Source of the DNA: Neobacillus driksii | GTDB lineage: Bacteria > Bacillota > Bacilli > Bacillales > Cytobacillaceae | Length of the DNA stretch: 64,000 nucleotides | NCBI RefSeq assembly: GCF_013409995.1 | Contig: NZ_JACCBX010000005.1 | Span: 248,001-312,000, forward strand | Reading direction: 5' to 3' | Shown: positions 52,274-60,782 of the stretch, one piece after another | Numbering within the stretch: position 1 is the first letter of the stretch | Layout: each line of letters begins with the position of its first letter | Notes under the pieces: model-generated | The model's database searches: none | The model's input: the letters and a program-made list of their open reading frames with translations, nothing else | Told to the model about the DNA's origin: nothing | Made by a program: the position numbers and the translations under genes

Positions 52274-52689
52274 GGTTTATTCACCTGCCGTACGTTTTCA
52301 TCGTTCTCATCTAACCACTCAAGGTTTTTAAATAACATATCACGGCTGTATGACGCTAACTCAAAGTTATTGGTCATGACAATCGCTTCGGTCGGGCAAA
52401 CCTCTGTACAGAGGTCACAAAGGATACAAATCTCGAAATTGATATCATACGTATCAATGATTTTTCCTTTTTTCGTTGGATCCGGATGTTTTTTACCCGT
52501 TAAATTAATACATTCTGTCGGACAAATGTTCATGCACTGATTACACACAATACACTTTTCCGGATAGAACTTTTGAATGCCGCGGAAGCGGTCCGGAAGC
52601 GGAAGCGGCTCATCTGGATAATTATAGGTTACCTTTTCTTTCGTTAGCTGTTTTAGGGTATATTTCAAGCCTTTTGTAAATCCAAGCAC
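52270..52689 (-). CDS. nuoI: NADH-quinone oxidoreductase subunit I
   Basis: 139-residue ferredoxin-like subunit carrying two 4Fe-4S clusters: C-I-V-C-N-Q-C-M-N-I-C-P and C-I-L-C-D-L-C-T-E-V-C-P. Start set at the second of two GTG codons, eight bases after AAGGGG, giving the N-terminus M-L-G-F-T-K-G-L. About 300 bp of non-coding DNA with a palindromic element separate it from nuoH. Confidence 0.93.
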   Translation of the reverse strand: MLGFTKGLKYTLKQLTKEKVTYNYPDEPLPLPDRFRGIQKFYPEKCIVCNQCMNICPTECINLTGKKHPDPTKKGKIIDTYDINFEICILCDLCTEVCPTEAIVMTNNFELASYSRDMLFKNLEWLDENDENVRQVNKP

Positions 52690-52810
52690 GTTTTTCACCC
52701 CTTTTTCATTTTAAAAATTGCTTTCTTCAATTGTTTTTTATTAATTCCTTCAAGGGCTCTGCCATTCGCGAACATCCCTTGAAGTTCGTGATTGCTGTGT
52801 TAAACTAGGC

Positions 52811-52941
52811 TGTTGATTTGCGCTCCAGGCGCTACGCTTTCCGCGGGCTCGCCCGTTAGCCTCCTCGGTCGTTCCGACCTGCGGGGTCTCACTCAGCTCG
52901 TTCATCCCGCAGGAGTCGAGCGCCTTCCGCTCCAATCAACA
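52811..52941. repeat. hairpin-rich 131-bp element in the nuoH-nuoI gap
   Basis: Bounded by TGTTGATT and its complement AATCAACA. Inside: CCTGCGGG...CCCGCAGG (8-bp stem), GGTCG-TTC-CGACC, and GGCGCT/AGCGCC arms. GC-rich against its surroundings. I recognise the sequence style as a repeat that recurs between genes in Bacillaceae genomes, but cannot name it. Confidence 0.75.
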
Positions 52942-52989
52942 GGTTCTAAAAAGCAACAGTCTACATTAACACAGCCTATTCAAATAGCC

Positions 52990-53994
52990 TTAGAAAAATA
53001 ATGTTTTGATTAACGCTGTTAAGAAAATGTTTGCTAATGCGACTGGGAATAGTACTTTCCACGCGAATTCCATTAATCGGTCGATTCTAAAACGTGGAAG
53101 TGTAGCTCGCAGCCACATGTAAACAAAAACAACCAAGCTAAATTTGAGTGCAAACCATACTGCGCCCGGAATAAATCCTAAGACATCCAACGGCGGCAGC
53201 CATCCGCCTAAGAAGATGACGGTGATTAAGGATGACATCGCAAACATGTAAACATATTCGGTGAGCATAAAGAATGCCCAACGGAATCCTGAGTACTCAA
53301 CAAAGTATCCGGCAACCAGTTCGTTCTCTGATTCAGGAAGGTCAAATGGTGTCCGGTTTAATTCTGCAATCGATGCGATGAAAAACACGATAAAGGCAAT
53401 TGGCTGATAAAGTATGAACCAGCCATGCTCCTGCTGAAGTACAATATCAGATAAATTCAAGCTTCCCGTTAACAAAATAACACCTAAAACGGACATAACA
53501 AGCGGAATCTCGTAGGAGATCATTTGTGCGCCTGCACGCATGCCCCCTAGGAGCGCATATTTATTGTTGGACGCCCAGCCGCCGAGAACCATTCCAAATA
53601 CAGTCATACCTGAAACGGCAATATAATAGAGTAAGCCGACCCCGATATCGGCAAATTGAAATTTGTCCGTGAACGGGATGGTTGCGAGTACCATAAATGC
53701 TGGTGTAAAGGCAATGATTGGCGCCAGGATAAATAACGGCCTGTCGGCTGCCTTTGGAATAACGTCTTCTTTTAATAGAAGTTTAAGAACGTCCGCTACC
53801 GTCTGTAATAACCCCCACTTACCGCCAAGCTGGTTAGGGCCGTGACGGGCCTGCATGTATCCTAAAACCTTACGCTCTGCTAATATTGCATAGGTTACGA
53901 AACCTAAGACTACTAAAAGTAAGACAACGGCAAGTAAAAAGAAGATTCCAAAGTTCATTAAGCCTGGACTGGATTGGAGTAAATCCTCTATCAT
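52990..53994 (-). CDS. nuoH: NADH-quinone oxidoreductase subunit H
   Basis: 334 residues, about eight helices, the quinone-site subunit joining the arms of complex I. Conserved Y-M-Q-A-R-H-G-P-N-Q-L-G-G-K-W-G-L-L-Q near the start, and L-N-R-T-P-F-D-L-P-E-S-E-N-E-L-V-A-G, with the acidic loop. Its start overlaps the nuoD stop by one base. Confidence 0.96.
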   Translation of the reverse strand: MIEDLLQSSPGLMNFGIFFLLAVVLLLVVLGFVTYAILAERKVLGYMQARHGPNQLGGKWGLLQTVADVLKLLLKEDVIPKAADRPLFILAPIIAFTPAFMVLATIPFTDKFQFADIGVGLLYYIAVSGMTVFGMVLGGWASNNKYALLGGMRAGAQMISYEIPLVMSVLGVILLTGSLNLSDIVLQQEHGWFILYQPIAFIVFFIASIAELNRTPFDLPESENELVAGYFVEYSGFRWAFFMLTEYVYMFAMSSLITVIFLGGWLPPLDVLGFIPGAVWFALKFSLVVFVYMWLRATLPRFRIDRLMEFAWKVLFPVALANIFLTALIKTLFF

Positions 53995-55094
53995 TAGCCG
54001 TCCACCTCCCCAAGGACAATGTCAACTGCCCCTAAAATCGCAATCAAGTTTGCAATGTTTTCGCCTACTAATAATTTCGGGAGAATTTGCAGATTATAGA
54101 ATGAAGGTCTTCTAAACTTCAAGCGATACGGTTCTTTTTTACCGTCACTTGAGATGTAGCAGCCAATTTCTCCACGAGGAGATTCAATTCTTACAAAAGC
54201 TTCCCCTTTTGGTGCTTTGATAATCTTTGGCACTTTCGCCATAATCTCACCTTCAGCAGGGAATTGCTCACACGCCTGTTCAAGGATTTTTAATGATTCT
54301 TCGATTTCTTCAAGGCGCACATGGTAACGGGCCAAACAATCTCCTTCATCCCTTGTGACAACATTGAAGTCGAAACGGTCATAGATTGAATATGGCTCAT
54401 CTTTACGTAAATCCCATTTCACACCGGTACTGCGAAGGTTTGGACCGCTGAGTGAATAATTGATGGCATCTTCCTTTGAATAAACGCCAACCCCTTTTAC
54501 ACGGTCTAAAAAGATTTCATTCCCGGATACAAGGTTATGGTAGCCTTTCAGCTGTTCACGCAAGTAAGGAACAAATTCTCTTACCCCGTCAACCCAGCCT
54601 TCTGGTGCGTCCCACTTAACCCCGCCAACACGCATATAGTTGAAGGTCAAACGAGCACCTGATAATTCATTAAGCATATTGATAATCATTTCACGGTCAC
54701 GGAAAGCATAGATGAATGGGCTCGTCGCACCTAGGTCAAGGATATACGTTCCCCATGCAACCAGGTGACTGGCGATTCGCCCTAATTCCATTGCCATGAC
54801 GCGGAGGAAATCGGCACGTTCTGGAACTTGGATACCCATCATTGTTTCCACCGCATGACAGATGACATAGTTGTTTGTCATCGCTGACAAATAGTCCATC
54901 CGGTCGGTGTACGGGATAATTTGTGTATATTGCAGGTTCTCGGCCAATTTTTCCGTTCCGCGGTGTAAATAACCGATGACTGGGGTTGCTTCAGTAATGA
55001 TTTCCCCGTCAATCTTGACAACTAGACGGAATACTCCGTGCGTACTTGGATGCTGTGGACCGACGTTTAGCAGCATTTCTTCTGTTCTGATCAC
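53994..55094 (-). CDS. nuoD: NADH-quinone oxidoreductase subunit D
   Basis: 366 residues, 49-kDa-type subunit derived from NiFe-hydrogenase and part of the quinone cavity. N-terminus M-L-L-N-V-G-P-Q-H-P-S-T-H-G-V-F-R, then G-Y-L-H-R-G-T-E-K-L. Three bases behind nuoC. Confidence 0.96.
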   Translation of the reverse strand: MIRTEEMLLNVGPQHPSTHGVFRLVVKIDGEIITEATPVIGYLHRGTEKLAENLQYTQIIPYTDRMDYLSAMTNNYVICHAVETMMGIQVPERADFLRVMAMELGRIASHLVAWGTYILDLGATSPFIYAFRDREMIINMLNELSGARLTFNYMRVGGVKWDAPEGWVDGVREFVPYLREQLKGYHNLVSGNEIFLDRVKGVGVYSKEDAINYSLSGPNLRSTGVKWDLRKDEPYSIYDRFDFNVVTRDEGDCLARYHVRLEEIEESLKILEQACEQFPAEGEIMAKVPKIIKAPKGEAFVRIESPRGEIGCYISSDGKKEPYRLKFRRPSFYNLQILPKLLVGENIANLIAILGAVDIVLGEVDG

Positions 55095-55097
55095 TGG

Positions 55098-56378
55098 TTA
55101 CACCTCCACATCATACGGTTCATAATCTTTACGCAGTGGATGGCCAACCCAATCTTCTCCTAGCATAATCCGATGTAAATTCGGATGTCCGGTAAACTTA
55201 ATTCCTAGTAAATCATAAGCTTCGCACTCAGGCCAGTTAGCTCCTGCCCAAATTGGCTGCAAGGACTCGATTGTTGGTTCATCGCGGTCAATCTTTACTT
55301 TTAACGCCACTGATTGGCGATTTTTGTATGAGAATAAGTGAACATAAACTTCCATATGTGTGACAAAATCTGTTCCATGCAGCTCAGAGAGATAATCGAA
55401 CCCGAGGAGCTCATTATATTTCAAAAATTGAGCTACCTTGAAATATGTATCTTTCTTTGCAACAAGTGTTGGAACATCTTTCGATAATTTATTAATATAA
55501 GAATCTTCTAAAACATTAGGGCCTAAGTTTTCCTTGATAACCTTTCTATACTTATCTAAGAAAGGCTGATTTGGTGATGGTTGAACGGCCGTATCGGCTG
55601 GCGATACGTCGCCACCTTTTGCTGTGCCTGCTGCTTTTGCTTTCGCTGCTGCTGCCGCTTTGGCTTTTGCTACTGCCGCTGCCTTTTTCTTCGCAAGGTC
55701 GTCACCATCATCGCTGGTTTCGGCTTCTGTTGCTGGGGTTTCTTCTACCGGCGTACTGCCTGCCGCTAACTCCATTGCCTTCCGCTTCGCCGCTGCTGCC
55801 GCTTTCGCCTTAGCGACTGCCGCTGCCTTTTTCTTCGCAAGGTCGTCACCGTCATCACTGGTTTCAGCTTCTGCTGCTGGTGTTTCTTCTGCCTGCGTAT
55901 TGCCTGCCGCTAACTCCATCGCCTTCCGCTTCGCCGCTGCTGCCGCTTTTGCCTTTGCTACTGCTGCAGCTTTTGCCTTTGCTACTGCTGCAGCTTTCTG
56001 TTTTGCAAGATCGGCTCCATCCTCTGGCGCTTCAGTTGTTGCTGTAGTTTCTTCCACTGCTTCAACAGGAGCAGGAGCTTCGTCCTCCACAATACCTTCA
56101 CGCTTTTTCTTAGCCAGTGCAGCCGCCTTTGCCTTCGCTGCTGCAGCTGCTTTTTTCTTCGCAAGGTCTGCACCATCTTCTGCTGGTGTTACAGCTGGCT
56201 GTTCTTGTTGGACTGGCAACTCAACCTGACTAAGCGCTTGTTCAGAAGGTTTGTCCTCCTGTTTCTGTGCACCTTGAGATTCTCCTGCTGCCTTCGCTTG
56301 ACGCTTCGCTAACGCCGCCGCCTTCGCTTTCTCAGCCGCTTCTCTTTTTAATTGATCGAGATCCTTCTCCCCGCTCAT
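55098..56378 (-). CDS. nuoC: NADH-quinone oxidoreductase subunit C with long Ala/Lys-rich extension
   Basis: 426 residues; the 30-kDa subunit proper is only the last 155 or so (about 272-426), with the signature W-P-E-C-E-A-Y-D-L-L-G-I-K-F and D-W-V-G-H-P-L-R-K-D-Y. The first 270 residues are low complexity: blocks D-G-D-D-L-A-K-K-K followed by A/K repeats (AAAVAKAKAAAAAKRKAMEL) and acidic Thr/Glu linkers. Two full blocks are 48 residues apart and nearly identical. Similar, variable extensions are known in other Bacillus NuoC proteins; role unknown. Confidence 0.93.
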   Translation of the reverse strand: MSGEKDLDQLKREAAEKAKAAALAKRQAKAAGESQGAQKQEDKPSEQALSQVELPVQQEQPAVTPAEDGADLAKKKAAAAAKAKAAALAKKKREGIVEDEAPAPVEAVEETTATTEAPEDGADLAKQKAAAVAKAKAAAVAKAKAAAAAKRKAMELAAGNTQAEETPAAEAETSDDGDDLAKKKAAAVAKAKAAAAAKRKAMELAAGSTPVEETPATEAETSDDGDDLAKKKAAAVAKAKAAAAAKAKAAGTAKGGDVSPADTAVQPSPNQPFLDKYRKVIKENLGPNVLEDSYINKLSKDVPTLVAKKDTYFKVAQFLKYNELLGFDYLSELHGTDFVTHMEVYVHLFSYKNRQSVALKVKIDRDEPTIESLQPIWAGANWPECEAYDLLGIKFTGHPNLHRIMLGEDWVGHPLRKDYEPYDVEV

Positions 56379-56381
56379 CGG

Positions 56382-56894
56382 TTAGATCACCTTCTTCCCA
56401 GTCTTCGCCTCATAGCGAATCTTTTCCTTTAATTTATTGATTCCATAAATTAATGCGGCCGGGTTTGGTGGGCATCCAGGGATATAAACATCAACAGGGA
56501 CGATTTGATCGACACCCTTAACAACAGAATAAGACTTCACATACGGACCTCCTGCAGTTGCGCAAGACCCCATCGCAATAACCCATTTCGGCTCTGGCAT
56601 TTGATCATACAAACGGCGGACAATCGGCGCCATCTTCTTCGTAACCGTACCAGATACAATCATACAATCCGACTGACGTGGCGACGTACGGAAGATCGTT
56701 CCAAATCGGTCAAGGTCATAGTTAGCTCCGCCCGTACCCATCATTTCAATCGCACAACAAGCCAGACCAAATGTCATCGGCCACAATGAATTACTGCGTG
56801 CCCATGCTTTAATTTGCTCTAGCGTCGCAAAAAACACATTTCTTTCTAATTCTTTCATTTCCTGTGGTGAAAGGTCATCTAGTTTTAAGTCCAT
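56382..56894 (-). CDS. nuoB: NADH-quinone oxidoreductase subunit B
   Basis: 170 residues, carrier of cluster N2 next to quinone. The four ligands are visible: tandem Cys in [10 protein letters not shown], Cys in M-G-S-C-A-T-A-G-G, and Cys in I-P-G-C-P-P-N-P. Start at M-D-L-K-L-D, after AGAAGGTG; overlaps nuoA by ten bases. Confidence 0.95.
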   Translation of the reverse strand: MDLKLDDLSPQEMKELERNVFFATLEQIKAWARSNSLWPMTFGLACCAIEMMGTGGANYDLDRFGTIFRTSPRQSDCMIVSGTVTKKMAPIVRRLYDQMPEPKWVIAMGSCATAGGPYVKSYSVVKGVDQIVPVDVYIPGCPPNPAALIYGINKLKEKIRYEAKTGKKVI

Positions 56895-57259
56895 CGTAGC
56901 ACCTTCTTCTTCCAAGCGTAGATTAAGCCAATCAACAGCATAATTACGAAAATCAGCATCTCAATTAACGCAAAAACTCCCAGCTTATCATAGGCAACCG
57001 CCCATGGATATAAAAACACAGTCTCTACATCAAAAATAACAAACATAAGGGCAAAAATATAATAGCGGACATTGAACTGTACACGGGAATCGTGAAATGG
57101 ATCAATACCGCTTTCATATGTGGTATACTTCTCGACACTCGGCTTATGAGGACGCAAAAGCTTACCTAAATATAACGCCACCAACGGCAGCAGCACCCCA
57201 AGACAGAGGAACACAAAAACTATCAGATAATTATTCTGATATAAATTCAAAAGTTCCAT
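56885..57259 (-). CDS. nuoA: NADH-quinone oxidoreductase subunit A
   Basis: 124 residues, three helices, with the conserved Y-E-S-G-I-D-P-F loop and [12 protein letters not shown]. Start at M-E-L-L-N-L, six bases after GGAGGGG; two earlier ATGs sit on or before that site. First gene of nuoABCDHIJKLMN; the NADH-module genes nuoE, nuoF and nuoG are absent, so the electron donor of this 11-subunit complex is not NADH through a standard NuoF. Confidence 0.95.
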   Translation of the reverse strand: MELLNLYQNNYLIVFVFLCLGVLLPLVALYLGKLLRPHKPSVEKYTTYESGIDPFHDSRVQFNVRYYIFALMFVIFDVETVFLYPWAVAYDKLGVFALIEMLIFVIMLLIGLIYAWKKKVLRWT

Positions 57260-57315
57260 GTCCATCCCCTCCAATGTTGTAAATTTTCATAACAATGAAA
57301 TTTGTAACCGATAAC

Positions 57316-57344
57316 ATTATAGCACTGTTACAACTTTGTGTCGA
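57316..57344 (-). promoter_or_regulatory. sigma-A promoter of the nuo operon
   Basis: TCGACA - 17 bp - TATAAT with a TG extension (TGCTATAAT), about 50 bases before the nuoA start. Confidence 0.8.
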
Positions 57345-57359
57345 CAACACCACCCCATT

Positions 57360-57509
57360 AAAATTGGAAATTCTATCGCCGCAAAATTTCACATTACAAG
57401 CGTTTGAGAGCTCGCTCTCAGAAACGCCTTGGAATGTGAAATTTTGCAAGCGGACGCCTTAGCGGAAGCGTAATGTGCGTTAGCACATGGCGATAGAATT
57501 TCCAATTTT
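57360..57509. repeat. 150-bp element with perfect 21-bp terminal inverted repeats
   Basis: The outer 21 bases at each end (57360-57380 and 57489-57509) are exact complements. Inside, GCAAAATTTCACATT (57381) pairs perfectly with AATGTGAAATTTTGC (57433), closing a third stem GCGTTT/AAACGC with AGAGC/GCTCT; a further ATGTGC-GTTA-GCACAT hairpin lies before the right end. MITE-like or a multi-branched RNA/DNA structure. No obvious target duplication. Confidence 0.85.
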
Positions 57510-57549
57510 GTCCGCAGCCTGGTTTGTCGATACAAGGGCCCACCCCTCT

Positions 57550-57690
57550 GAGCGTTTGCGTGATCTCGCAGAAAAGGCTCCCTGAAATCACTTCAGAGAT
57601 GACGCAATAGCGAATTGTAAAACCTTGAACACATGCACGTGATCTGAAGCAGAGCGGAAGATGACGTGCCTAGCACATGGCTCGCAAGAG
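57550..57690. repeat. second hairpin-rich stretch
   Basis: GCGTGATCTC / GAGATGACGC and GCACGTGATCT / AGATGACGTGC (each one mismatch, same GATCT/AGATG theme), then GGCTC-GCAA-GAGCC. Shares the TAGCACATGG string with the neighbouring 150-bp element. Confidence 0.5.
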
Positions 57691-57937
57691 CCAAATTATT
57701 CCTTATAACGACATTTAACAACAAAAAACCTATTATTGTCAGTGAGAATTGTCATAAAAAGTACATCAAATCGTACCTTTTCATACAAAAACATCGATTT
57801 ACACCACGCAAAAAACTCATTATCTAAATAACAAATCGTACAACCCATCAACACTATCATATTCACAATAAACCAAATCATTCAAAACTTTCTATTAAAA
57901 AGGAATAAATATAATCAACATCCTACTAAACTCCTAT

Positions 57938-57962
57938 AAAAAGCCAGTCGCAAGACTGGCAC
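57938..57962 (-). terminator. orphan terminator
   Basis: Minus-strand GCCAGTC-TTGC-GACTGGC then TTTTTATAGG. The only gene-like DNA before it is a short C-terminal remnant. Confidence 0.7.
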
Positions 57963-57998
57963 TCGTCATTTTCCTTCCCCAAAAAAAGGTTCATATTC

Positions 57999-58115
57999 CT
58001 ACTTCTCCGGTTCGGATCCCCTCATAATTTCCTCCTCCTCATCCTCAACCTGCCATTGTGGTTCTCTTACCTGCTCGCCAACTCCAAAAATACTAAGATT
58101 TGAATCACGAAGTAT
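57999..58115 (-). pseudogene. C-terminal remnant of an unknown gene
   Basis: 38-codon frame without any start codon, ending F-G-V-G-E-Q-V-R-E-P-Q-W-Q, then V-E-D-E-E-E-E-I and stop, followed by a proper terminator. The composition and terminator suggest the tail of a gene whose front was lost where the frl region joins. Parent family not recognised. Confidence 0.4.
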
Positions 58116-58123
58116 TTATATAA

Positions 58124-58166
58124 AAACAACAAAGACCCATGCAACAAGCCAAAGGTCTTTGTTTTA
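58124..58166 (-). terminator. frlR terminator
   Basis: Minus-strand AACAAAGACC / GGTCTTTGTT with a 16-base loop, then GTTTTTATA. Confidence 0.8.
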
Positions 58167-58168
58167 CA

Positions 58169-58936
58169 TTATTTCGTTAAATCAAGATCACTGTCCATAT
58201 CGACGTCAATATAGAAGTTTACTTTATTAGCAAGGAGGTAGTACACAGAGTAATGTACCGGTCTTTCATGATCATCCTTTATTACCTTTTTAACTTGAAT
58301 GACGGTTTCCATTCGTGAGACTTGAAGAAGCTTGCTTAAATCTTGAGGAGGAAGAATAAACTCCATTTCCTTCCGCGCTTTGCCGAACTTTATTCCGTAA
58401 TCATCATTTATAACTTTAAAGGTTGAAACATTATCCTTTATTTTTTCAGAAATGCCAGGGTAGATATCACATGGTAAATAGGCAAAGTCAACACTAAAGA
58501 TATTATTTCCATCCTTTATTAGTCGTACAAGCTTCACCACTTCAAATGGCTCATTACGTTCAAAATACTGCATAAGCTCTGTGTCAGCGGTTTCAATTTG
58601 GTTGACCAAAATTTCTTTTGTGAAATTGCCATCCCCTGTCGCTACTGACAATTCCGAAAAGCCTTGTAGATTAAGAATATGGATTTTTTGTTTCACGTTT
58701 TTGACAAAGGTCCCTTTTCCATGAATGATTTCAATGACCCCTTCACTTGCAAGTTCCTTCAACGCTCGCCTAATGGTAATTCTGCTTGTGTCGAAGGCTT
58801 CACATAACTCCTTCTCATTCGGCAGTCTTTGTCCGGAAACAATTTTTCCCGTATTAATCATTTCCATAATGCCATGCTTTACCTGATCATACAAAAATAC
58901 TGGGCTCTCTGTTTCAACAGATTTTTCCTTATTCAT
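58169..58936 (-). CDS. frlR: GntR/HutC-type regulator of the fructoselysine operon
   Basis: 255 residues: winged helix (about 12-78, LPNEKELCEAFDTSRITIRR) and a UTRA ligand-binding domain (about 95-240). In B. subtilis FrlR (YurK) represses frl genes and responds to a fructosamine-6-phosphate. Downstream of frlD on the same strand, separated by 130 bp that hold the frlD terminator and two abutting 9-bp direct repeats TAGTAATTA. AGAGGT before the ATG. Confidence 0.88.
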   Translation of the reverse strand: MNKEKSVETESPVFLYDQVKHGIMEMINTGKIVSGQRLPNEKELCEAFDTSRITIRRALKELASEGVIEIIHGKGTFVKNVKQKIHILNLQGFSELSVATGDGNFTKEILVNQIETADTELMQYFERNEPFEVVKLVRLIKDGNNIFSVDFAYLPCDIYPGISEKIKDNVSTFKVINDDYGIKFGKARKEMEFILPPQDLSKLLQVSRMETVIQVKKVIKDDHERPVHYSVYYLLANKVNFYIDVDMDSDLDLTK

Positions 58937-58967
58937 AAGTTACCTCTTCTGTAATTTTCCATATTTT

Positions 58968-58985
58968 TAGTAATTATAGTAATTA
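58968..58985. promoter_or_regulatory. abutting direct repeats upstream of frlR, possible operator
   Basis: TAGTAATTA occurs twice without a gap, overlapping TATAAT-like sequences on the frlR strand. Operator role is a guess from position. Confidence 0.3.
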
Positions 58986-59029
58986 TAATAAGAAAACGAC
59001 TCAAAAACTAGTTCTCAAAGAAAAATAAT

Positions 59030-59056
59030 AGCCTTTACCTGATGGCGTAAGGCTAT
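59030..59056 (-). terminator. frlD terminator
   Basis: AGCCTTAC / GTAAAGGCT imperfect stem on the minus strand, followed by TATTATTTTT. Confidence 0.65.
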
Positions 59057-59066
59057 AACATTTATG

Positions 59067-59885
59067 CTATTCCAAATCCTTTGGGTAGCCGAACCCGCCA
59101 TAAAAACCGCAAGTAATACTTGCTCGTTTAGCGGCAAAATCTAATGCATCCCTCATATCTTTGTGGTTGTAGAAGGCTGTCAAAAACCCAGCGATAAAAC
59201 TATCCCCTGCTCCCATCGTATCGATGATTTCAGTTTCATACACTTCTTGATAATACCTTGTACCTTGATGGATAAAAAGAGCAGGCTTAGAACCTCTAGT
59301 AATACCGATCGTTTCAAGAGTGTATTTTCCTAGCTCCTCTACTAAATTATTCAGCTCCTCATCACTTAAATGAGCTCCTGAGAAAAAACCATGTTTGATC
59401 GAAGGGCAAACTTTTTCAAGCTGGGCGGCATTATATTTATCCGAGAAATCGTAGGATATGTTAATATGCTGCGCCAAGCCCGGAAGTTCTTCTTCCATTG
59501 AACTATAGCAGCTAGTATGAGCAACATCAAACTCTTTAATATATTCATAGTCTTTTGGGGTAAGTTTTAACTTTAAGATATGTTGAACTGTATTCTTTGG
59601 TCCGCCTACAAAGACACGATCGCCATCCTCGGTAAGATTTACGCGGGGTTGTCCACTGATTCCTTCTGCCATACGTGAGCGGTGATAAGGAATACCTTCC
59701 AGCTCAAGTACGTTTTTCAAATGGTCTGCTTTATCGTCCGTGGCAAAAATCCCAATATAACTGACATCTTCCGCTCCTGAACGCTTACAATTTACAGCGA
59801 CATTGACACAGTTACCGCCAGGATAATACTTCCCCTGATCCAAGTAACAATCTACCACATTATCTCCAATTGCAATAATCTTCAC
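59067..59885 (-). CDS. frlD: fructoselysine 6-kinase
   Basis: PfkB-family sugar kinase of 272 residues that phosphorylates fructoselysine (and other fructosamines) at C6. Signatures: G-G-N-C-V-N-V-A-V near the N-terminus and D-T-M-G-A-G-D-S-F-I-A-G-F with the catalytic Asp near residue 223. GTG start after AAAGGA. It follows frlM, 17 bases behind it. Confidence 0.92.
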   Translation of the reverse strand: MKIIAIGDNVVDCYLDQGKYYPGGNCVNVAVNCKRSGAEDVSYIGIFATDDKADHLKNVLELEGIPYHRSRMAEGISGQPRVNLTEDGDRVFVGGPKNTVQHILKLKLTPKDYEYIKEFDVAHTSCYSSMEEELPGLAQHINISYDFSDKYNAAQLEKVCPSIKHGFFSGAHLSDEELNNLVEELGKYTLETIGITRGSKPALFIHQGTRYYQEVYETEIIDTMGAGDSFIAGFLTAFYNHKDMRDALDFAAKRASITCGFYGGFGYPKDLE

Positions 59886-59902
59886 ACGTGCTCATCCTTT
59901 CT

Positions 59903-60781
59903 TTAACCTTTTACAGAACCTTCAGATAGTCCTTGAACTAGATACTTTTGCAAGAAGATTAACAGCGCAATCATTGGAAGCGAAGCGAGTACCATCCCCG
60001 CAAGGAGTACGCCCCAATCTGTCCGTAAGGCATCTCTAAAGTTCATTAATCCTGATGGAATTGTTTTCAATGTTTCCGAATCAATAAAGACTGTGGCAAA
60101 TAAGAACTCATTCCATGCAAAGAATGCAGTTAGTACAATCGTTGTCAACAAAATTGGCACGGACATCGGCAAATAGATTCTTCGATAGATACCGAATTCC
60201 GTACATCCATCAATAATAGCTGACTCTTCCAGTTCTTTTGGAATACTTAAAAAATACCCTCTCAAAAGCAAAATCGTTAATGGCAATCGATAAGCGATAT
60301 ACGTTAAAATTAACGCCAAATGGGTATTGATTAAATCTAGATTCGTAAGGATATTAAACAATGGAATTAAGGCAACCTGCGGATTCATCATCATTCCGCC
60401 GATGGTAAAAATCAGCGCAATGTCAATCCATCTTGTCTTATATCTGGCCAGTACAAATGCCGCCATCGAGCCAATAATCAGAACCGCAATAATGGTTACA
60501 CTTGTCACGAAAAAACTATTCATAAAATAGCCGGATATACCTTTTGACCAGGCAAGTGAGTAGTTTTCAACAATCCAAGTACTTGGTAAGCCCCAGACAT
60601 CATTGAAGATCTCATTATAGCTCTTCATCGAAGAGATAACCATCCAAAGAAGCGGATAAAGGATGACGATTGCAAAGGCCGCCAACATTAACATGGTGAC
60701 AAATTGGCCGATACTAAATTTCCGTAGTTTCCGAGATGGTTTTATTACCTGCTCCACAGATGGTTTTATTACCTGCTCCAT
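59903..60781 (-). CDS. frlM: fructosamine ABC transporter permease (MalG type)
   Basis: 292 residues, six helices, EAA loop E-S-A-I-I-D-G-C-T-E-F-G-I-Y-R-R-I-Y-L-P. Start at M-E-Q-V-I-K, nine bases after AAAGG. The N-terminus has an 8-residue tandem duplication (E-Q-V-I-K-P-S twice), a 24-bp direct repeat in the DNA. No ATPase gene is present in the cluster; a shared MsmX-type ATPase elsewhere is expected, as in B. subtilis. Confidence 0.9.
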   Translation of the reverse strand: MEQVIKPSVEQVIKPSRKLRKFSIGQFVTMLMLAAFAIVILYPLLWMVISSMKSYNEIFNDVWGLPSTWIVENYSLAWSKGISGYFMNSFFVTSVTIIAVLIIGSMAAFVLARYKTRWIDIALIFTIGGMMMNPQVALIPLFNILTNLDLINTHLALILTYIAYRLPLTILLLRGYFLSIPKELEESAIIDGCTEFGIYRRIYLPMSVPILLTTIVLTAFFAWNEFLFATVFIDSETLKTIPSGLMNFRDALRTDWGVLLAGMVLASLPMIALLIFLQKYLVQGLSEGSVKG

Positions 60782-60782
60782 G

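Larger units (their letters stand above)
57260..58168. other. 909-bp region upstream of nuoA
   Basis: Contains the nuo promoter, a 150-bp palindromic element, a second hairpin-rich stretch (to about 57690), AT-rich DNA without a gene, a minus-strand terminator, a gene remnant and the frlR terminator. No intact gene is supported. Confidence 0.75.

Noticed and set aside
55571..56229. Long plus-strand frames opposite nuoC
   Set aside because: They arise from the Ala/Lys-rich repeats of nuoC, where all codons are GC-rich and lack stops on the other strand; no start signals.
57696..57881. 61-codon minus-strand frame in the nuo upstream region
   Set aside because: No ribosome binding site; composition is that of AT-rich non-coding DNA.
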